From Cliona cf. orientalis (Eukaryota; Porifera; Demospongiae; Clionaida; Clionaidae), in assembly GCA_963930775.1 (NCBI GenBank), contig OZ005689.1, positions 31,711,235 to 31,775,234 on the forward strand: a DNA stretch of 64,000 nt, read 5' to 3'. Within the stretch, counting starts at the first letter, position 1. Every line of letters starts with the position of its first letter. The translations under genes were made by a program, and so were the position numbers. The notes under the pieces are model-generated. The model saw only the letters and a program-made list of their open reading frames with translations. It did not search any database and was not told the DNA's origin. Positions 1 through 12,296 of this stretch are shown here, piece after piece.

Positions 1-181
1 TACCACGGCTCTATGCCCATAGTAAATACACGCATTATCAGCCAGCTGTGGTATATGGCAGTTATACCATGGCTGTGGTTACTCCACAGTTGCACAGTGG
101 GCAGACAGTGGTTTACATTGTATGTACTACAGGCGGTGTCTTTGATCTTTACTCTAGTCATAGTACAATGCATATTAAATT

Positions 182-1013
182 GTGACCGGATCTCCATATT
201 CATCAATCCATGAAATTTTAGTTAGCTGTATATCTGGATAGATGTAACCTGCCTCCATGTCTGAGACACATTGCACGCTTGGCTGTGGAGCTAGAGCACT
301 TTGTTTGCAATCGCGCCACACCCCCAATAATCGAGAAATTACGATCTAAAGGCGTTGCTATGCACGTGTACGGTGTTTCTGTATACTACGTGTGAACCAG
401 AAATCAGTTTAATGGACCTGGGTGGAGCGGTTCGAAATGAATGTAAAGATCGAGCAAGAGTCGGATTTCGATGTTGACAACGGACGCTGATTGTTTTAAG
501 ATGCCCAAGAAGCTAAAAGGATGAGCGAACGTACAGTAGTTGGATGAATCTAGCGACAGGGATTTCTAATTAGTACCCATAGCAACGGTCTCCTTGTACA
601 GCAGCCGTACAAACTAGGTAAGTCAAAATGAGGGCTTATTTCGCCTCAGTAACTTACGTTTACCCTCTCTGTAGGCGGTGGTAACAGCTAGTACAGTGTA
701 GTCCACCTAATTTGAATCCGCATACCACGAATTTTCTTCTTTGAAGTCGTTCAAATTTCCCATGTAGAGTTAATACATAAATTCGAAATGCCACTTTCGC
801 TTCATTAGAACATGCACAAGGTCTATCAGGCTCTAAACTGTTAATTAAAGAAAGCTAGAAATAGTAGATCAAGTGAAGTTCGCCTCCAGATATGAAAAAT
901 GTTGGATATTGCTGTAATTCAAAATTTCCTTTAATTCAAATTATTTTGGTGGATTTGTATATTCGAATTAAGTGGACCACATTGTACAAAGGTTCTTTGA
1001 CATAAATATGTGA
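182..1013 (+). repeat. MITE family A, old interrupted copy
   Basis: The stretch begins GTGACCGGAT and contains the family-A core (GCGCCACACCCCCAATAATC near 314). The same core recurs at 20.5, 27.7, 31.4, 46.6 and 56.3 kb. The copy is more diverged than the others, has no clear right terminus, and is interrupted by a smaller element at 701-977. No protein is evident, so it is read as a non-autonomous element. The right boundary near 1013 is approximate. Confidence 0.65.
701..977. repeat. Small MITE inserted in the family-A copy
   Basis: The stretch starts GTCCACCTAATTTGAAT and ends ATTCGAATTAAGTGGAC. These are imperfect inverted copies of each other about 277 bp apart. The flanks on both sides resemble family-A sequence, which implies a later insertion. 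The interior is AT-rich and non-coding. Confidence 0.6.
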
Positions 1014-1928
1014 CCCGCTATGAGAAAAGGGACCGTTCGGCGTTCGGGATAAAATACAAATTCGCGGTGGGTGGCCGAGAATATGAAAGATTAAATTTTT
1101 TATCATAATATTGTAATTTTATCACCATATGAAAATTCAGTCTTTTCTCTTCATTTTGGTATGCTACATTTGCATTTTGCACAAGAATAACTATGTTTAA
1201 CTAGAGCTCTGTAGAGCACATACCCCGCGCGCACATTGTGCATTCTATAGATTCACTTTCGGTGCATGGCTATAATAAATTTCAGAGAAACAGAAATGCT
1301 GCTTAGCCTACTGGGGGTTCCGGTGACACTTGAAAAAGCATTCTCTGCACCCAGACCCAGCCCAAATTAGGAACATATGAATTTCTACCTATATTTGTGG
1401 TAACAATACTATTATAGTAGTATAGCTGTCTTACATTATGATTGGTTACAGATTTTAGTCACTGTAGACATCACGAGCATTATTTAGAACATCGACGATC
1501 TTTACCAGTCATGTTAGTTGTGCGCATGAGCAGAAAGCACAATTGGTATGCATATGCATTGATGGGCACTGTCGATAGGCGTGGCTACGGTGGCCAACAA
1601 AAAGGCACTATTTATGACGCTCGTGGACCGTATCCCTCGATTTGACGCACGCTGAAGCCAGTTTTTCGCCGAACTCGATTGATTCGTTGTGATTACGAGT
1701 CGCTTAGATGCCTATATCTCGAGATATGGCGATTTTTGTGCTAACGACAACGACGACAACGACGACACGACCGATTACTTTACCCCCTTGCGCATGCGCG
1801 CGGGGTAATAATAAAAAGAAGTCGACCAGTCAGCTACCTTGCAGGAGAATACGGACACGTTCATGTAAGATTAGCCGATTCACCCTTCCCGCCAAATCCA
1901 TTAGCGCAAAGCAGCTGTTGTATCTCTG
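1014..1928. other. Gene-free stretch
   Basis: I see no convincing coding exon. It holds a short (ACG/ACA)n run near 1742-1775, just upstream of the next gene. A palindromic CGCATGCGCG occurs near 1791. Confidence 0.4.
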
Positions 1929-3962
1929 ATGGAGAACGAGAGAATCGCTAGGGCCTTAAATCTCCTAGGAGAGAATGCAGACCTCTTCTCAGCCGATCGT
2001 GAAGGTCTTCTCGACCTCATAGAGGACTACTTCGACGATCACGCGACTGCAGTAAGTTGCAGCCCAGCCTACTGTCCCACCCAGCAATAATTATTATTAG
2101 TGGTTACCATGAATATTCACATCAGGAATAACAGTAGATACTATAAGCCTGAGTAACAAAATATACAATACTACAATAGACGATGATGACGATTTGGGGG
2201 CTGTAGAAGATCATGAGCCTGTTTTTGATGGAGAGCCAGAAGATAGTGACCAAGAAAACACCACCCAGACAGCTGATGACATAGTCTCAGCCAGCCTAGC
2301 GAGTGGAGCTTAGTCTGAGGTGTGCGATGTGACAGCCGTGATGAGAGAGTTGGATGAAAAGGAGAGTGATCTGGTCAGGGGGTTTGTCAGTCGGGGGTGC
2401 AGTTGTGACTTTGGACCCTGGAAGACACCATGCTCCATGTTGTTCCCATTGGAACACTACCAGTCCCTCAGAGCCACCTTCACTGAGATGAGCAATGATG
2501 AGCTGGGCTTGTATGTGATGGGCCAGTCCAGTACCCTGCAAGGCCACCACAGCTCCAGTCCTGAACAAAGAAAAGGAATGTATGGCCAGTTCTACCACCA
2601 TGGCCAACGTGTTTGCCATCGTACCTTCTTGTTCCTTCACAACATCGGCATCAAGAGGTTCAACAACATTAAGAAGAGTTACCTCCAGAATGGGCCAGCT
2701 GTGAGGGTGCATGGAAACACAGGCAAGACGCCAAAGCACCACCTGACTCTTCAGCAGGTTAAGGATATTGTTCAGTACATCCTGAACTACACAGGTAGGA
2801 AAAATCATGATATTATGCATGTACATACACATAATCACATGCATGCCGTACCTGTTACAGAGGCTAATGTGATGGTGCTTCCTGGCCGAGTTCCAGGGTA
2901 CAAGCTATCTGATATCCAGCTCCTCCCCAGTAGCACCACTAAACACAATGTGTGGGAGCTGTATCAGCAAGCAGCCGCAGTGGGATCGACAAGGCCAGTG
3001 TATTACTCGATGTTCACCTTCCTTTGGCGGCAGCTCCTTCCTCATGTGGTGGTCATGAAGCCCATGAGTGATTTGTGCTGGCTCTGTCAGCAAAACAGCT
3101 CTATCATTACTAGGAGTGCGAACCGACCTGAACAAGAGAAGACACAGGTACACAGCATAGCAGTGGCAACTCCACAGGAACTCACGAGTCATGAAGTGTA
3201 ACGGCTAGAGATAGAGAGAAGACTATAGACAATAGAAGGGAGAGGAGAGAGGGGGGAGAAGGGGTCACTTCAGAATGTAATGTACCTGTACAATACACGC
3301 ATGTATAATACAAGGTGTGCATTAATTAGTATAACATGCAGTACAACATACATTTCAGGCTATTCAACAAGCTGAATTGCACCTGCTGGTGGTGATGAAG
3401 GAGCGCTCCCTCTACAAGAAGGCTCTTGATACAGCTAAGGAGTCAATCCACCAGTTCTCTTCTGGGGAGTTTAGTCCACCACCACCTGCAGAGGTCACAC
3501 CATGCTCTCGCTCCATCAAAGTGCACTACTCATTTGACATGGCCCAGCAGGTGTTCTACCCTAACGACCCCCTCCAGCTGGGTCCCATGTACTTCCTCAC
3601 CCCAAGGAAATGTGCCATCTTTGGAGTATGCTGTGAAGCCATACCGCGCCAAATCAACTACCTCATCGATGAGGCTGTTGACATGGGCAAGGGTGCTAAT
3701 GTGGTGGTAAGCATGCTCCATCACTTCTTTGAAGTACATGGGCTCGGCGAGGACGTCCACCTCCACCTCCACGCGGACAACTGTGGGGGTCAAAATAAAA
3801 ACATCATGGTAGGATACCTGCTGTGGCGCACCCGATTGGTGTTTTGGCCTCCTGAAGAAGAGGTAAGACAATGATAGTTTAATTATACGTGTAGCAATCT
3901 TAACTTTCATTCACAGATACAAGCGCACAAAGATGGGAGGACTGACTAATGCACCTATCAAT
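1929..3962 (+). pseudogene. Multi-exon DDE-like transposase gene, broken
   Basis: A putative first exon starts with ATG at 1929 and ends at a GTAAGT donor near 2052. An acidic exon starts near 2180 and is followed by a conserved body. Introns are inferred near 2796-2861 (GTAGG...TTACAG) and from about 3149 to 3359 (GTACAC...TTTCAG). The body contains YSFDMAQQ (first putative acidic residue) and HADNCGGQNKN (second). In my memory this D...D-N-C-x-GQNKN arrangement marks an RNase-H-fold transposase-like family abundant in cnidarians and sponges, perhaps DUF7869. An in-frame TAG at 2311 interrupts the acidic exon. The last exon after 3918 is unclear and no C-terminus follows. A segment at 45181-45560 resembles the C-terminal part of the same family. 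The exon assignment is inference; the motifs are directly visible. Confidence 0.6.
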
Positions 3963-4329
3963 TGTATGTCCCACTCCTCCCCACCCGAGGTATCACCATC
4001 AAACCAGGGGGAGAGAAGGGGATTTGACTATGCAGGGCCACTATCCCCACCATCAAACCAGGGGGAAAGAGAGGGGGATTTGACTGTATGAGATAATAAT
4101 TATAGTGTTGTAGCTAAATCTTATTTCATGTGCAGCTTCACCACGCACGTATACTGAGACATGGCCATGGATCCAAGACTTATTCATGTACTTTAATAGT
4201 AGCATCATAACGACTTATTTTTGAAGTTTATTAATTATTATTATTGATTGTAAAACAAAATAAACATGTCACAAAGATTAATAACAGTATCTAGCTATTA
4301 CAACATTTGATACATATATAATTAGATTC
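3963..4329. other. Gap with a short direct duplication
   Basis: It contains two near-identical copies of a short GC-rich unit (ATCAAACCAGGGGGAGAG and ATCAAACCAGGGGGAAAG, at about 3990 and 4052), each followed by GGGGATTTGACT. No coding exon is seen. Confidence 0.4.
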
Positions 4330-6244
4330 TGGTGAATATCTTCAAGTTTTTCACAGTCAGTGTGATACCAAGCATCACAGAGATCACAACCAATCCCTGT
4401 TTCTTCCTGCTCAGCTTCCTCCATGTACAGCTTTCCACATGTAGCACAAAAGTATTAGGCACCTTGTGAAGGTACTTGCTTTGTAGCTTCACTACTAGCT
4501 GTTTTTTTTCTTGGCTCTCCTGGTGGCTGCAGCCTTTGCTGCACCTCTGCGGCAATTATTGACAATAGTCTGTAAATGTTCCAGCCAGAAGCGGGTCTCA
4601 GTTGGAGGGAGTAATACTGATTTGGCAGCATTCTTGACAAATTCCTCACTGATGATCCTAACAGATGTATGGAATAGCTCCTTCAACACAACAGAGGGAG
4701 GTCTGAAGTGGTCGGTAAGGTTAGGTGCAGTCACATCCAGTGTCCAGCACAAAAAGATTTGCATGTCTTGCATGACTCACCTCCCCAAGGACTATTCTCA
4801 TCAGGTACAGAAAGCGGTAAATGGGTGAGAGGGGACCTCCTGGATACCAGCATGGAGGACTTGCTGGCTTACCAGCTTGACACAGGGGATGAATGCAGTC
4901 CTCTTGATAGCAGCAGTAAAGGAAAAATATGTATTGAGAAGGCAGACAGTGAATCATGTGGCTATTGCAGATATTCCAGATGCTTTCAAAGTAGGAATAC
5001 ATGTCTGAGTCCTCCAGTTGCAATGGTTGCTTCTGCTTCTTAGATCCTTTAAGAAAAATGAGTAGTTTTCTCCGCTTTGCTTGCCATTCCTGTGATTCTG
5101 CACCCTTGAAAAAAGATATTTAGCATCACCACAAGGACAACCGTCGACACGGTTTATATAAGCTGTAATGGCCAAATCCATATTCTTATTCACCCTTTCT
5201 TGATCAATAGTCCCCGTCTCAGGATTAATGCATGATCCAGCCAGTGTTGACGGTATAAAGGTATTGGCATGGGCTCGGGAGAGACATGCAGTTCCACCCT
5301 ATTGAGATAGCTACTGCCACTGCTTCGAGAAGTAGTGTTGCAACCTTTTTTCTCTATATTGCCTCTCAGTCCACCAATATTGCACCTCTTCATGTGACGG
5401 ACCCTCATCACTAGAGCCGTCTACTCGAACATAGTCTACTTTTTTTGGTTGGCCATTTGCATCATAAAAGGCAGACTGGAATTCAGGCTGTTCTTGAAGC
5501 ATCAAATCAGCAAAATGCTGTGATGGGTTCTTTTCATGCAAGCCTTGAGCTTTAACAACTCCTGCACACAGCTCAGCCGTTGTACCAGTCGAAGAAAAAT
5601 TATAGCAGGTCGTTTGTAGCACAGATGTATATTTATTCACAAAATCTGTTCGAGTGGTTAAAACATCTCCTTTAACGACTGGTGTAGCATACTGTCAGCA
5701 TGTTGTTAGAGTATCCAACCTAAACCCCGACGCATCATCACGGTTGATCAAGCAAATTTCTCTTCCATCCCTCAATTGAATATCATTTAGCCCTTTGTAC
5801 AGTGCAGCACTCCAGTGTGCATCTGGGTTGTAACGCAAAGTAAATCCTTTCCTTGCCCTCCTAGTTGTTACCTGGGCTACACCTCTGTATCTTGCTGCTG
5901 ATCTTCGGTGTTTGTTCCTAGCCACACAGAGTTCAACTACAGATCCATATGAGAACTTGCGATTGTAATGCTTCTTGAGGTGTGCTCGAATCCTTTCGTT
6001 TGTCACTTTCTGTGCTAGTTTAGTGTTTCCATCAAATGTTACGACACCGGTGCGCCGCCACGAATCTGCTCCAACATTGCAGTCTTTAACAAATGTTTCA
6101 ATCTGTTCACCAATATCAGGACAATCACACAAGATGCTGCTCACACATTGGGACACTTTACGAGAGAGAAAACGCCTTTCTGCCAATGTCTTAATTAGCA
6201 TTCGTTTTGCACGTCTTTGAATTGCCTTTCGCTTCTTCCAATCA

Positions 6245-6327
6245 ACATTCTGGTTTTCTCATTGAGATGATCACTGGGTTCAACGTAGTCATCTGGATTG
6301 TCACTCGGAATCAGTCACGATTTCATC
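6245..6327. repeat. Direct repeat, copy 1 (inside the transposase-like gene)
   Basis: About 83 bp beginning ACATTCTGGTTTTCTCATTG. It is nearly identical to 7343-7427 in the same orientation. On the minus strand it encodes a DNPDDYVE-SDHLNEKTRM segment. Confidence 0.8.
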
Positions 6328-7342
6328 ATTTACTGCTCTTGCTACTCTTCTCTACACAGGCATCTTTCTCGGCCATATCAAACGCTTCTTTCGATTGGTA
6401 AATTAAACTTTGTTCATGCTCACTGAAGCCCAAGTTCGGAAGCTGACTTAAAAACTCACTAAAACAATCCAAGTCATCACCACAATTGCCTGTTTCAGCT
6501 AATATTCTTTGATGAAATTCAAACCAATTATACTTACTCAGCTTCATTAGCGTCGTCTTGTTTTCAAGAGAAGGGGATAGGTTAGAGCTAGGTGGTACAG
6601 TTGTTTCTAAAGCACACCTCTCAGCAGAATCTTCTACATCTGAATCACTGCAGTCATCGTCACAGTCACTACTGTCAGCATAATTCACTCCAAGACCAGC
6701 CTTATCTTGAATGGAAGCAATCTCATCCACAGCTTCCCGTAACCTTTCATCTGCACTATTGAATCATCAACACGTAAAGCACGGGAGTTCATTTTTTCAA
6801 ATCCATACAATTTTCTAGCCTTTATTGACGTTATCCCAGAGGCTTTATAGACGACATATCGTAATGTCTCTCGTTCCCTGTCAGACTGGGCCATACTTAG
6901 CAATGCCAGCAAAGTAGAATTTTCGATTCCTGAACAATCATTGCCCTGTATGGATTTGGCCATGGAGTTGATAACCAAGGACATTTTGGTATAATCAACT
7001 TGTGAGAAAAATTCCAGCAACAAAGTCATTGATTGTCCACTTTCTGGCTGACCTACACGAACTGCAACAAGGGGGATATGAAGAAGCTTTCTCCTGGCAC
7101 GTTCTGCATTGTATGCAACATTTGGACTAACAACTTTGAAGGCATCAGGTAAAGTACAAAATCCTGAATCTAGAACTGTCTTTGCAACTTGAAACATTCC
7201 AGCACAGTTAGTGCATGATTGCGTATGATTATTTAAACAATGTTCCCTACGTACACGTACATACTGTTCTAAAGTGAGCTCCGATACTGTTGATAATTCT
7301 GATACACGATTTAGTACTGTACACTGTGATTGCTTTTTTAGT

Positions 7343-7427
7343 ACATTCTGGTTTTCTCATTGAGATGATCACTGAGTTCAACATAGTCATCTGGATTGTC
7401 ACTCTCGAAATTAGTCACGATTTCATC
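7343..7427. repeat. Direct repeat, copy 2
   Basis: Partner of 6245-6327 with only a few substitutions and a 2-base length change. It flanks the N-terminal block of the same minus-strand gene, so part of the coding sequence appears duplicated 1.1 kb apart. Confidence 0.8.
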
Positions 7428-7441
7428 ACACTGAGGAGGCC

Positions 7442-8480
7442 TCATTGAAAATGTTCCAAGCTCTCCTGCTGGACACTGCTGTCCTCTGGTTCTTCACAAA
7501 TAGAAAGTGTTTTAGCCGAGGCAGCAAGAGCAGAATTCAGCAGTTCAGCTAAAGTTTGAGACCCACTGGTTTGTGAGGCTTGTGGAGACGGAGAATCACT
7601 GGGAGAAAGTGGAAAGACGTCACTATCAATGGCAGAGCTGATGAGATCAGCTAAGGATGGAGTTTCAGAGCTAGCACAAGATTGTGGTGAGGGAGAGATC
7701 GTATCCGTGGAAACTGATGGAGAAGTTGGAGACACTGCAGTATCAGGGATAGATTTCAGTGTGTCAAATAGTGATGGCATACCAACTTGTGCACTATCCG
7801 TGGCTGCTTGACTGAATACTAATGACCTCGAAGTTGGTGTTTCTGAACTTGAAGATGGAGGTAGAAATTACAGATCTTCAGAGTCATTTCTTTTGACCTG
7901 CTTCATACTTCCAGTGATAGAACTGCTGCTCGAGGATTCAGAATTGCTTCTCAATTTAACAACTTTCTTCTTATACCACTTTGATTGCGTCTCTTTCTTC
8001 AAATCATGTAATTCCTTTTCAACAACACGTCTCCGATCCTTGAGACCACTTATCTCTTCTAATATTTGATCACATATTCCATACTGGTGAGACACAGTTG
8101 CTTGCTCCCTTCTTTTCTCCTTAAATCCCATTCTCTTAGATATGTCGTCCTCAATCTCTGATATTCGCTTAATTCGCAAAGCCTCAGTTGTCTTGACTCG
8201 CTTGGGAGCTGGAGTAGATTCATCAGATTCGCTGGATGATACTAACTGCTTTGAGCGAGACTTTCCTTTTTTTGTAGTTGTAACCAGACTTGTCAAGCTT
8301 CTTTCTAGCCTCTTCCCATAGTTTCTGTTTTGACAGTAGTATGTCTGTTGTCAAACGCAAGTTGGGCAGCAAAATCGTTGATGCTCTGTTGATATTTCGT
8401 AAGTTTCCTCTCTGAATGACGACCGAAAATTTTTGCTTGGCTTGGATGTACTGAGAAGATGATCCACTTGGACAAGGAGT
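7442..8480 (-). pseudogene. Ser-rich coiled-coil protein, unknown
   Basis: Minus-strand reading frame from about 8480 to 7442 with frame changes near 8300 and a stop at about 7868. The first part is basic. The middle (about 8200-7970) is rich in charged residues and heptad-like (EIEDDISKRMGF, LKDRRRVVEKELHDLKK), suggesting a coiled coil. The C-terminal part is Ser/Pro rich with two LADLI/LAELL-type repeats. It lies between the hAT gene upstream and the PHD-finger transposase-like gene downstream on the same strand. It could be 5' exons of the latter or an accessory element protein. I do not recognise the family. Confidence 0.4.
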
Positions 8481-8689
8481 CTATGTGGGAAAACGTACAA
8501 TAAATGAATCATATGGACTAAATTACCAAGACAAGACTTGTTTATTAAATGGTTGAGTAAAAAATGGTGGCTTGCCTAGTACAAATCAGCAGTAGCTGGC
8601 ATGCAGGTTTTGTTGAGGATAGCTGCAGCCTGAGTACTCATGCACTTCTACATACAATGTTTTCAGTTCAGTGTTATTAGTGCTTCCTG

Positions 8690-9860
8690 CACATATACTA
8701 CACACTACTACAGTCTGTATTCATCTGACACCACGGAGGTCTTCTATACCTGGGTAACTGTGGTTCACCTATAGCTAGCTGTTCAGCCATTTCAACAACA
8801 TTATCATAAAATTTTTTGAATTCCTCATCTGTTTTCTGTCTCCTGTAGAAAGCTGAAGCGAAATTGATGGATGATAATGCTTGTTAAGTGTGGTATCTTT
8901 AGCCTGCAAGCTCCTTGATACTTCTTCAGCTGTACCAAAGAGAACGTGTCTGAGTTTCAGTCCAAACAGCATGCATGCTAAATTTCTCCAATGCAGATAC
9001 AATACCACCAGCCTTCAACCCATACTCATCATGTGTAGACTTCAGTCATTGTCTCTATTAAAATAGAATATTCTTTGATCACAGCTTCAATGGCGGAGGT
9101 TCTTGCAGTCCACCTAGTTATGCATAGAGACTTGACGGTGACCACTGAATCTGATTCAGACTCAATCAATTTTTGATTAAATAGATGAGATCTCTTAGGA
9201 GAATTTTTAATTAGCTTGCCAATTTCTCTAACTGTATCCAGGGCATCTCTTAATACTGTGATTTGTCTTCCAGCATCTTGTAAGCAAAGATTCAAGGAAT
9301 GGGCAAAGCAATGCACTGGGAGAGCAGCCGGATTTTCACTCTGTATTTGGGTTGCAACACCTTTCCGTATGCCTTGCATTGTAGAGGCCCCATCATAAGC
9401 TTGTCCTCTGCAAAGAGAGACTGACAAATCACAGCGGATAAGTAGATCTTTGAGCACCTGGGTTATTGTATCTGCAGTAGTGTTTGGTAGACAAACGAGG
9501 CCAACCGGGTCTTCATATTCATCATTGACCCATCTCAGTGATAAATTAAACTGCTGTTTGCTAAATCCAGTAGCTTCATCAGCGATTATTCCATACCAAC
9601 TAGGAGTAACTTTTTTAATATTACTCAAAAGTGTAGAGTCCCATCATAGTAATTTGCTCATTTACTATCTCAGGGGACATGTATTTGTTCTGCCTGATCC
9701 AATCCTTAACACAAGGATTGGAATCAGCAGCCATCATTACTAAAGCTGTTTAAGGTTACCTTGTTGGTCATCATTATGTCCACGAATAGCTAAGCCTTGT
9801 TGTAAAAGGTATCTCAAAGAAGACAGCTGAGTAAGCAAATCTTTTCTCCTGAAAAGTATG
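8690..9860 (-). pseudogene. hAT-superfamily transposase (ZMYM1/TTF-like)
   Basis: Minus strand. From 9860 it reads through VTPSWYGIIADEATG (catalytic-region Asp), CRGQAYDGASTMQG, VHCFAHSLNLCLQDAG and CITRWTAR. It then changes frame near 9010 and continues to LQAKDTT, KNFMIM and AEQLAIGEPQLPRYRRPP near 8740. These are the hallmark blocks of the hAT group related to ZMYM1-type and DUF4371 proteins: first Asp, C/DxxH region, conserved tryptophan. The C-terminal dimerisation region is not seen, so the copy is truncated at the 3' side. The N-terminal zinc finger is also missing, possibly lying beyond an intron near 9860. No terminal inverted repeats were located. Confidence 0.8.
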
Positions 9861-10449
9861 GCTAGTTAAACCACTGAGGGAGTTCACAGCCTATCTATAG
9901 ACCCCAAGATGGCAGTTGTACTCTAAGCTGCCTAAAATTTATCCGTATAATTTAACCCCACCCAGATATGGAATCATTGGTGATTAAGGAGACTTTATAA
10001 GGTTTCCTTGGTTTATACTTCCCACTGCTACACATGCAGTTGCAGTTACACAACCAAATCGTCACAGTGATGTCACATCCATGGGCGGGCCACATTACTG
10101 TTGTACAAGATTGTTCCACCAAAGTACATTAACGATACTGTGTCAGTAGGATACCGTGTCAGTAGTGTTTTACAGTGCTGTTTATGCCTGTCTTCGCTCT
10201 GCATGAAGTTTAGTAACGATTCAGGCTATAGCTATGCCATGTAGGTAGTTCGTGCATGTTTCATTCATTGTTTGGTGGGAAAGCTAGCTAATATGTCAGT
10301 GTCAGACTGTCACAAATGGCCGAAAATGTGAATGAATCTGCCAGTGTCTCTGCGCCGTCTGCAGATGACATCGATGCTAGTTCTACCTGCGGCAAAAAAA
10401 GAAAGTTGGGCCATAATTCATAATGTAGCTATTAGCTATATAAGTAATA
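9861..10449. other. Gene-free stretch
   Basis: No credible exon. A near-tandem GATACTGTGTCAGTAGGATACCGTGTCAGTAGTG occurs near 10135-10170 as a short duplication. Confidence 0.35.
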
Positions 10450-10563
10450 GTTATATCACGGGCGCGAGGGATGTATGGCATTTATTGCACTGAAGCACGA
10501 GGGCACAAAGCACCCGGGAGTTGAGGGCAATAAATGCCATGCATCCCGAGCGCGGGTGATATA
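10450..10563. repeat. Short palindromic MITE-like element
   Basis: The left arm TTATATCACGGGCGCGAGGG and the following ATGTATGGCATTTATTGC are mirrored at the right end (GCAATAAATGCCATGCATCC, then CGAGCGCGGGTGATATAA). Two arms of about 37 bp enclose a loop of about 40 bp. It can fold into a long hairpin. Confidence 0.75.
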
Positions 10564-10642
10564 ACTAGTTTATATCCCGAAGCACTAGCGTACCTAGAAG
10601 TGCATTACATTAAATCTACCATAGTAACAAACAAAAAGTTCA

Positions 10643-11770
10643 ATGGTGAATAGGCCGAGTGCTACTGTACGAGTAGCTGTCTCACCTTTTTTGTTGGAAA
10701 GCGTCACTATTCATCCAACATCGCCCCGTTTTAGCTTAGGAATGGAAGAGTGGACCGACTCCTATCTAAGCTCGGGCGATAAACTTTCCACCGACTTTTC
10801 TCTTGACCAGAGAACCTCGAATATGTCGAACCTCGAACTCGGTGATGCCACGCGGAATTCGCTCCACCTACCGTCTATGCCCCCAAACGAGTGCTCATTC
10901 AGCCCCACCCTCAAGACCTTGAGCTTCCACCCGCAAAGAAACGCTTCAAAACACTAAGCAGGAATGATTTGGACAAGCTGTCAAAACCAGGCACTCCAAA
11001 GAACATGGAGACTTCAACCAAATGGGCACTGGAAAACTTTCACTCATGGCTTAGTCACAGGAATAATGGAGTAAAATGCGATATTGACGGATGTCCAGAA
11101 TGACTACTTGAAGATACAGATTTAACCCAGCTAAACAAGTGGTTAGCTGCATATATTGCTGAAACCAGAAAGGTCAACAATGATCCATATCCACCATCAA
11201 CTCTCCAGTCGCTTGTTTCTGGTATCTTGCGTCACATGCGATCTATCGATCCTACACGTGCACCCAATATCTTTGACAGGGATAACCCTGAATTTAGAGA
11301 TCTCCATAGCACTATGGATTCACTCTATCGACAACTGTGTGCAGAAGGTGTAGAGGAGCTGAGAAGCATTCGGCAGAGCCCTTCACAAAAGGGGATGAAA
11401 ATAAGCTGTGGAAATTGGGAATAATGGGTGCACAGTCTCCTACTTCATTACGAGCGGTTTTCTTCTACAATGGGAAGAACTTCTGTCTCAGAGGTGGGGA
11501 AGAGCATAGAAACGTCAAGCTTTCCCAATTGAAGAGAACGCAGAAGGGCTACATATACACAGAGAATGCTTCCAAAAATCGACAGGGGGTACAAGTCAAC
11601 TAAAGCTGAAAAATGAGTCCGTTGAGATACTGGAAAATTGTGACATAGGAGACCGTTGCCACTGCACATTGCTGGATTTATACATCAGTAAATTGCCAGC
11701 AGAAGCAAAATCTATGGATTTATTCTATGCACGACCACTAGAACGTGCAAAAAGTGATAATGATGTTTAG
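10643..11770 (+). pseudogene. Crypton-like (DUF3504/KIAA1958-type) protein, N-terminal half
   Basis: Three reading frames, joined by frameshifts, encode one protein. It has a Ser-rich head, then PPAKKRF, WALENFHSWL, LNKWLAAYIAETRK, SLVSGILRHMRS, and a block with GTSQ/SKNRQGG, then FYARPLERAK. This order matches the DUF3504 region of Crypton-derived proteins (ZMYM2-4, QRICH1, KIAA1958), in which a tyrosine-recombinase core has been retained. A TGA at 11101 interrupts the frame. The sequence degenerates at about 11770 before the catalytic H-x-x-R/Tyr part. That part, from the same type of protein, is found alone at 55.4 kb. Confidence 0.7.
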
Positions 11771-11948
11771 TACTACAAACAGCCGGTTTGACGCCAGAGG
11801 AGGTAGGACAGATTTGACCTTTCCTCATTAAGATCACTGATGAGGGTACCTCTATGGTGCACGCGAAGTTAATTACTACATTTTTAGCACGTGACTTGAC
11901 GTCATGACATGTGACTCGCAGGACTCGCGTGGGCTACTTTGGGCTACA

Positions 11949-12272
11949 ATGTCAGAGAAACGTCCACGAGGATCCCCGACTGGAATAACTCCCCAACAAA
12001 AGGAAAAATGAGCAGTCTCTCGTTTGCACGGCCAAAGGACAAGTCGAAGGAAGCTAGCATTTTCCTCTGTTCGGCCCGATCTCAATGTGTGGACAAATGA
12101 GGAGCATGCCCTCGTTGACTACTTACTGTCTGAAGGATTTCGCGAGTCTTGGCCACAGACGAAACGAATGGACTTTTGGGAAGGTGCAGCTCATTTTATT
12201 AAGAAGTCCTGCCCTTCTCGAAGCTTGAGAACAAGTAAGGAAATTGAGCTGTTAATCCTCCTAGCTTGTTAA
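11949..12272 (+). pseudogene. Myb/SANT-like domain first exon
   Basis: An ATG at 11949 opens a basic head (MSEKRPRGSPTG) that meets a TGA at about 12009. A different frame then continues WTNEEHALVDYLL...FREWPQ-like...FWEGAAHFI. Spaced tryptophans in a helical context (WTNEEHALVDY, SWPQ, DFWEGAAHFI) suggest a Myb/SANT or MADF-like DNA-binding fold, often seen as the first exon of transposon accessory proteins. Nothing downstream extends it. Host exon versus element exon cannot be decided here. Confidence 0.4.
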
Positions 12273-12296
12273 CCCTCGGTGCATGCGCGAGGGTTA
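12270..12296. repeat. Short dispersed palindrome AACCCTCG-N-CGAGGGTT
   Basis: AACCCTCGGTGCATGCGCGAGGGTT-type hairpin. Related palindromes lie at about 26884 and 62600. Confidence 0.6.

Larger units (their letters stand above)
4330..7440 (-). pseudogene. Degenerate transposase-like gene with C-terminal PHD-like finger
   Basis: Reading the minus strand from about 7440 down, one family protein is recoverable through several frameshifts. An N-terminal block (about 7197-6685) is followed by an acidic linker (6730-6326) and a basic block (6201-5695) containing INRDDASGFRLDT. Next comes a block (5640-5311) with VRVDGSSDEGPSHEEVQ. A C-terminal part carries WYPGGPLS and then a basic tract RGAAKAAATRRAKKK (about 4500). 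The last part, about 4490-4330, reads CATCGKLY...GCDLCDAWYHTDC, a C-x2-C...C-x2-C...H-x2-C arrangement like a PHD finger, probably truncated. The acidic residues in the two central motifs suggest an RNase-H-type catalytic core, but I cannot assign a superfamily. Frame changes occur near 6700, 6230, 5310, 5190, 5030 and 4500. Confidence 0.55.

Noticed and set aside
2296..2844. Long minus-strand open frame opposite the transposase exon
   Set aside because: It is the antisense shadow of the plus-strand exon at 2314-2795, which carries the conserved motifs; the antisense product is Val/Leu-rich with no domain.
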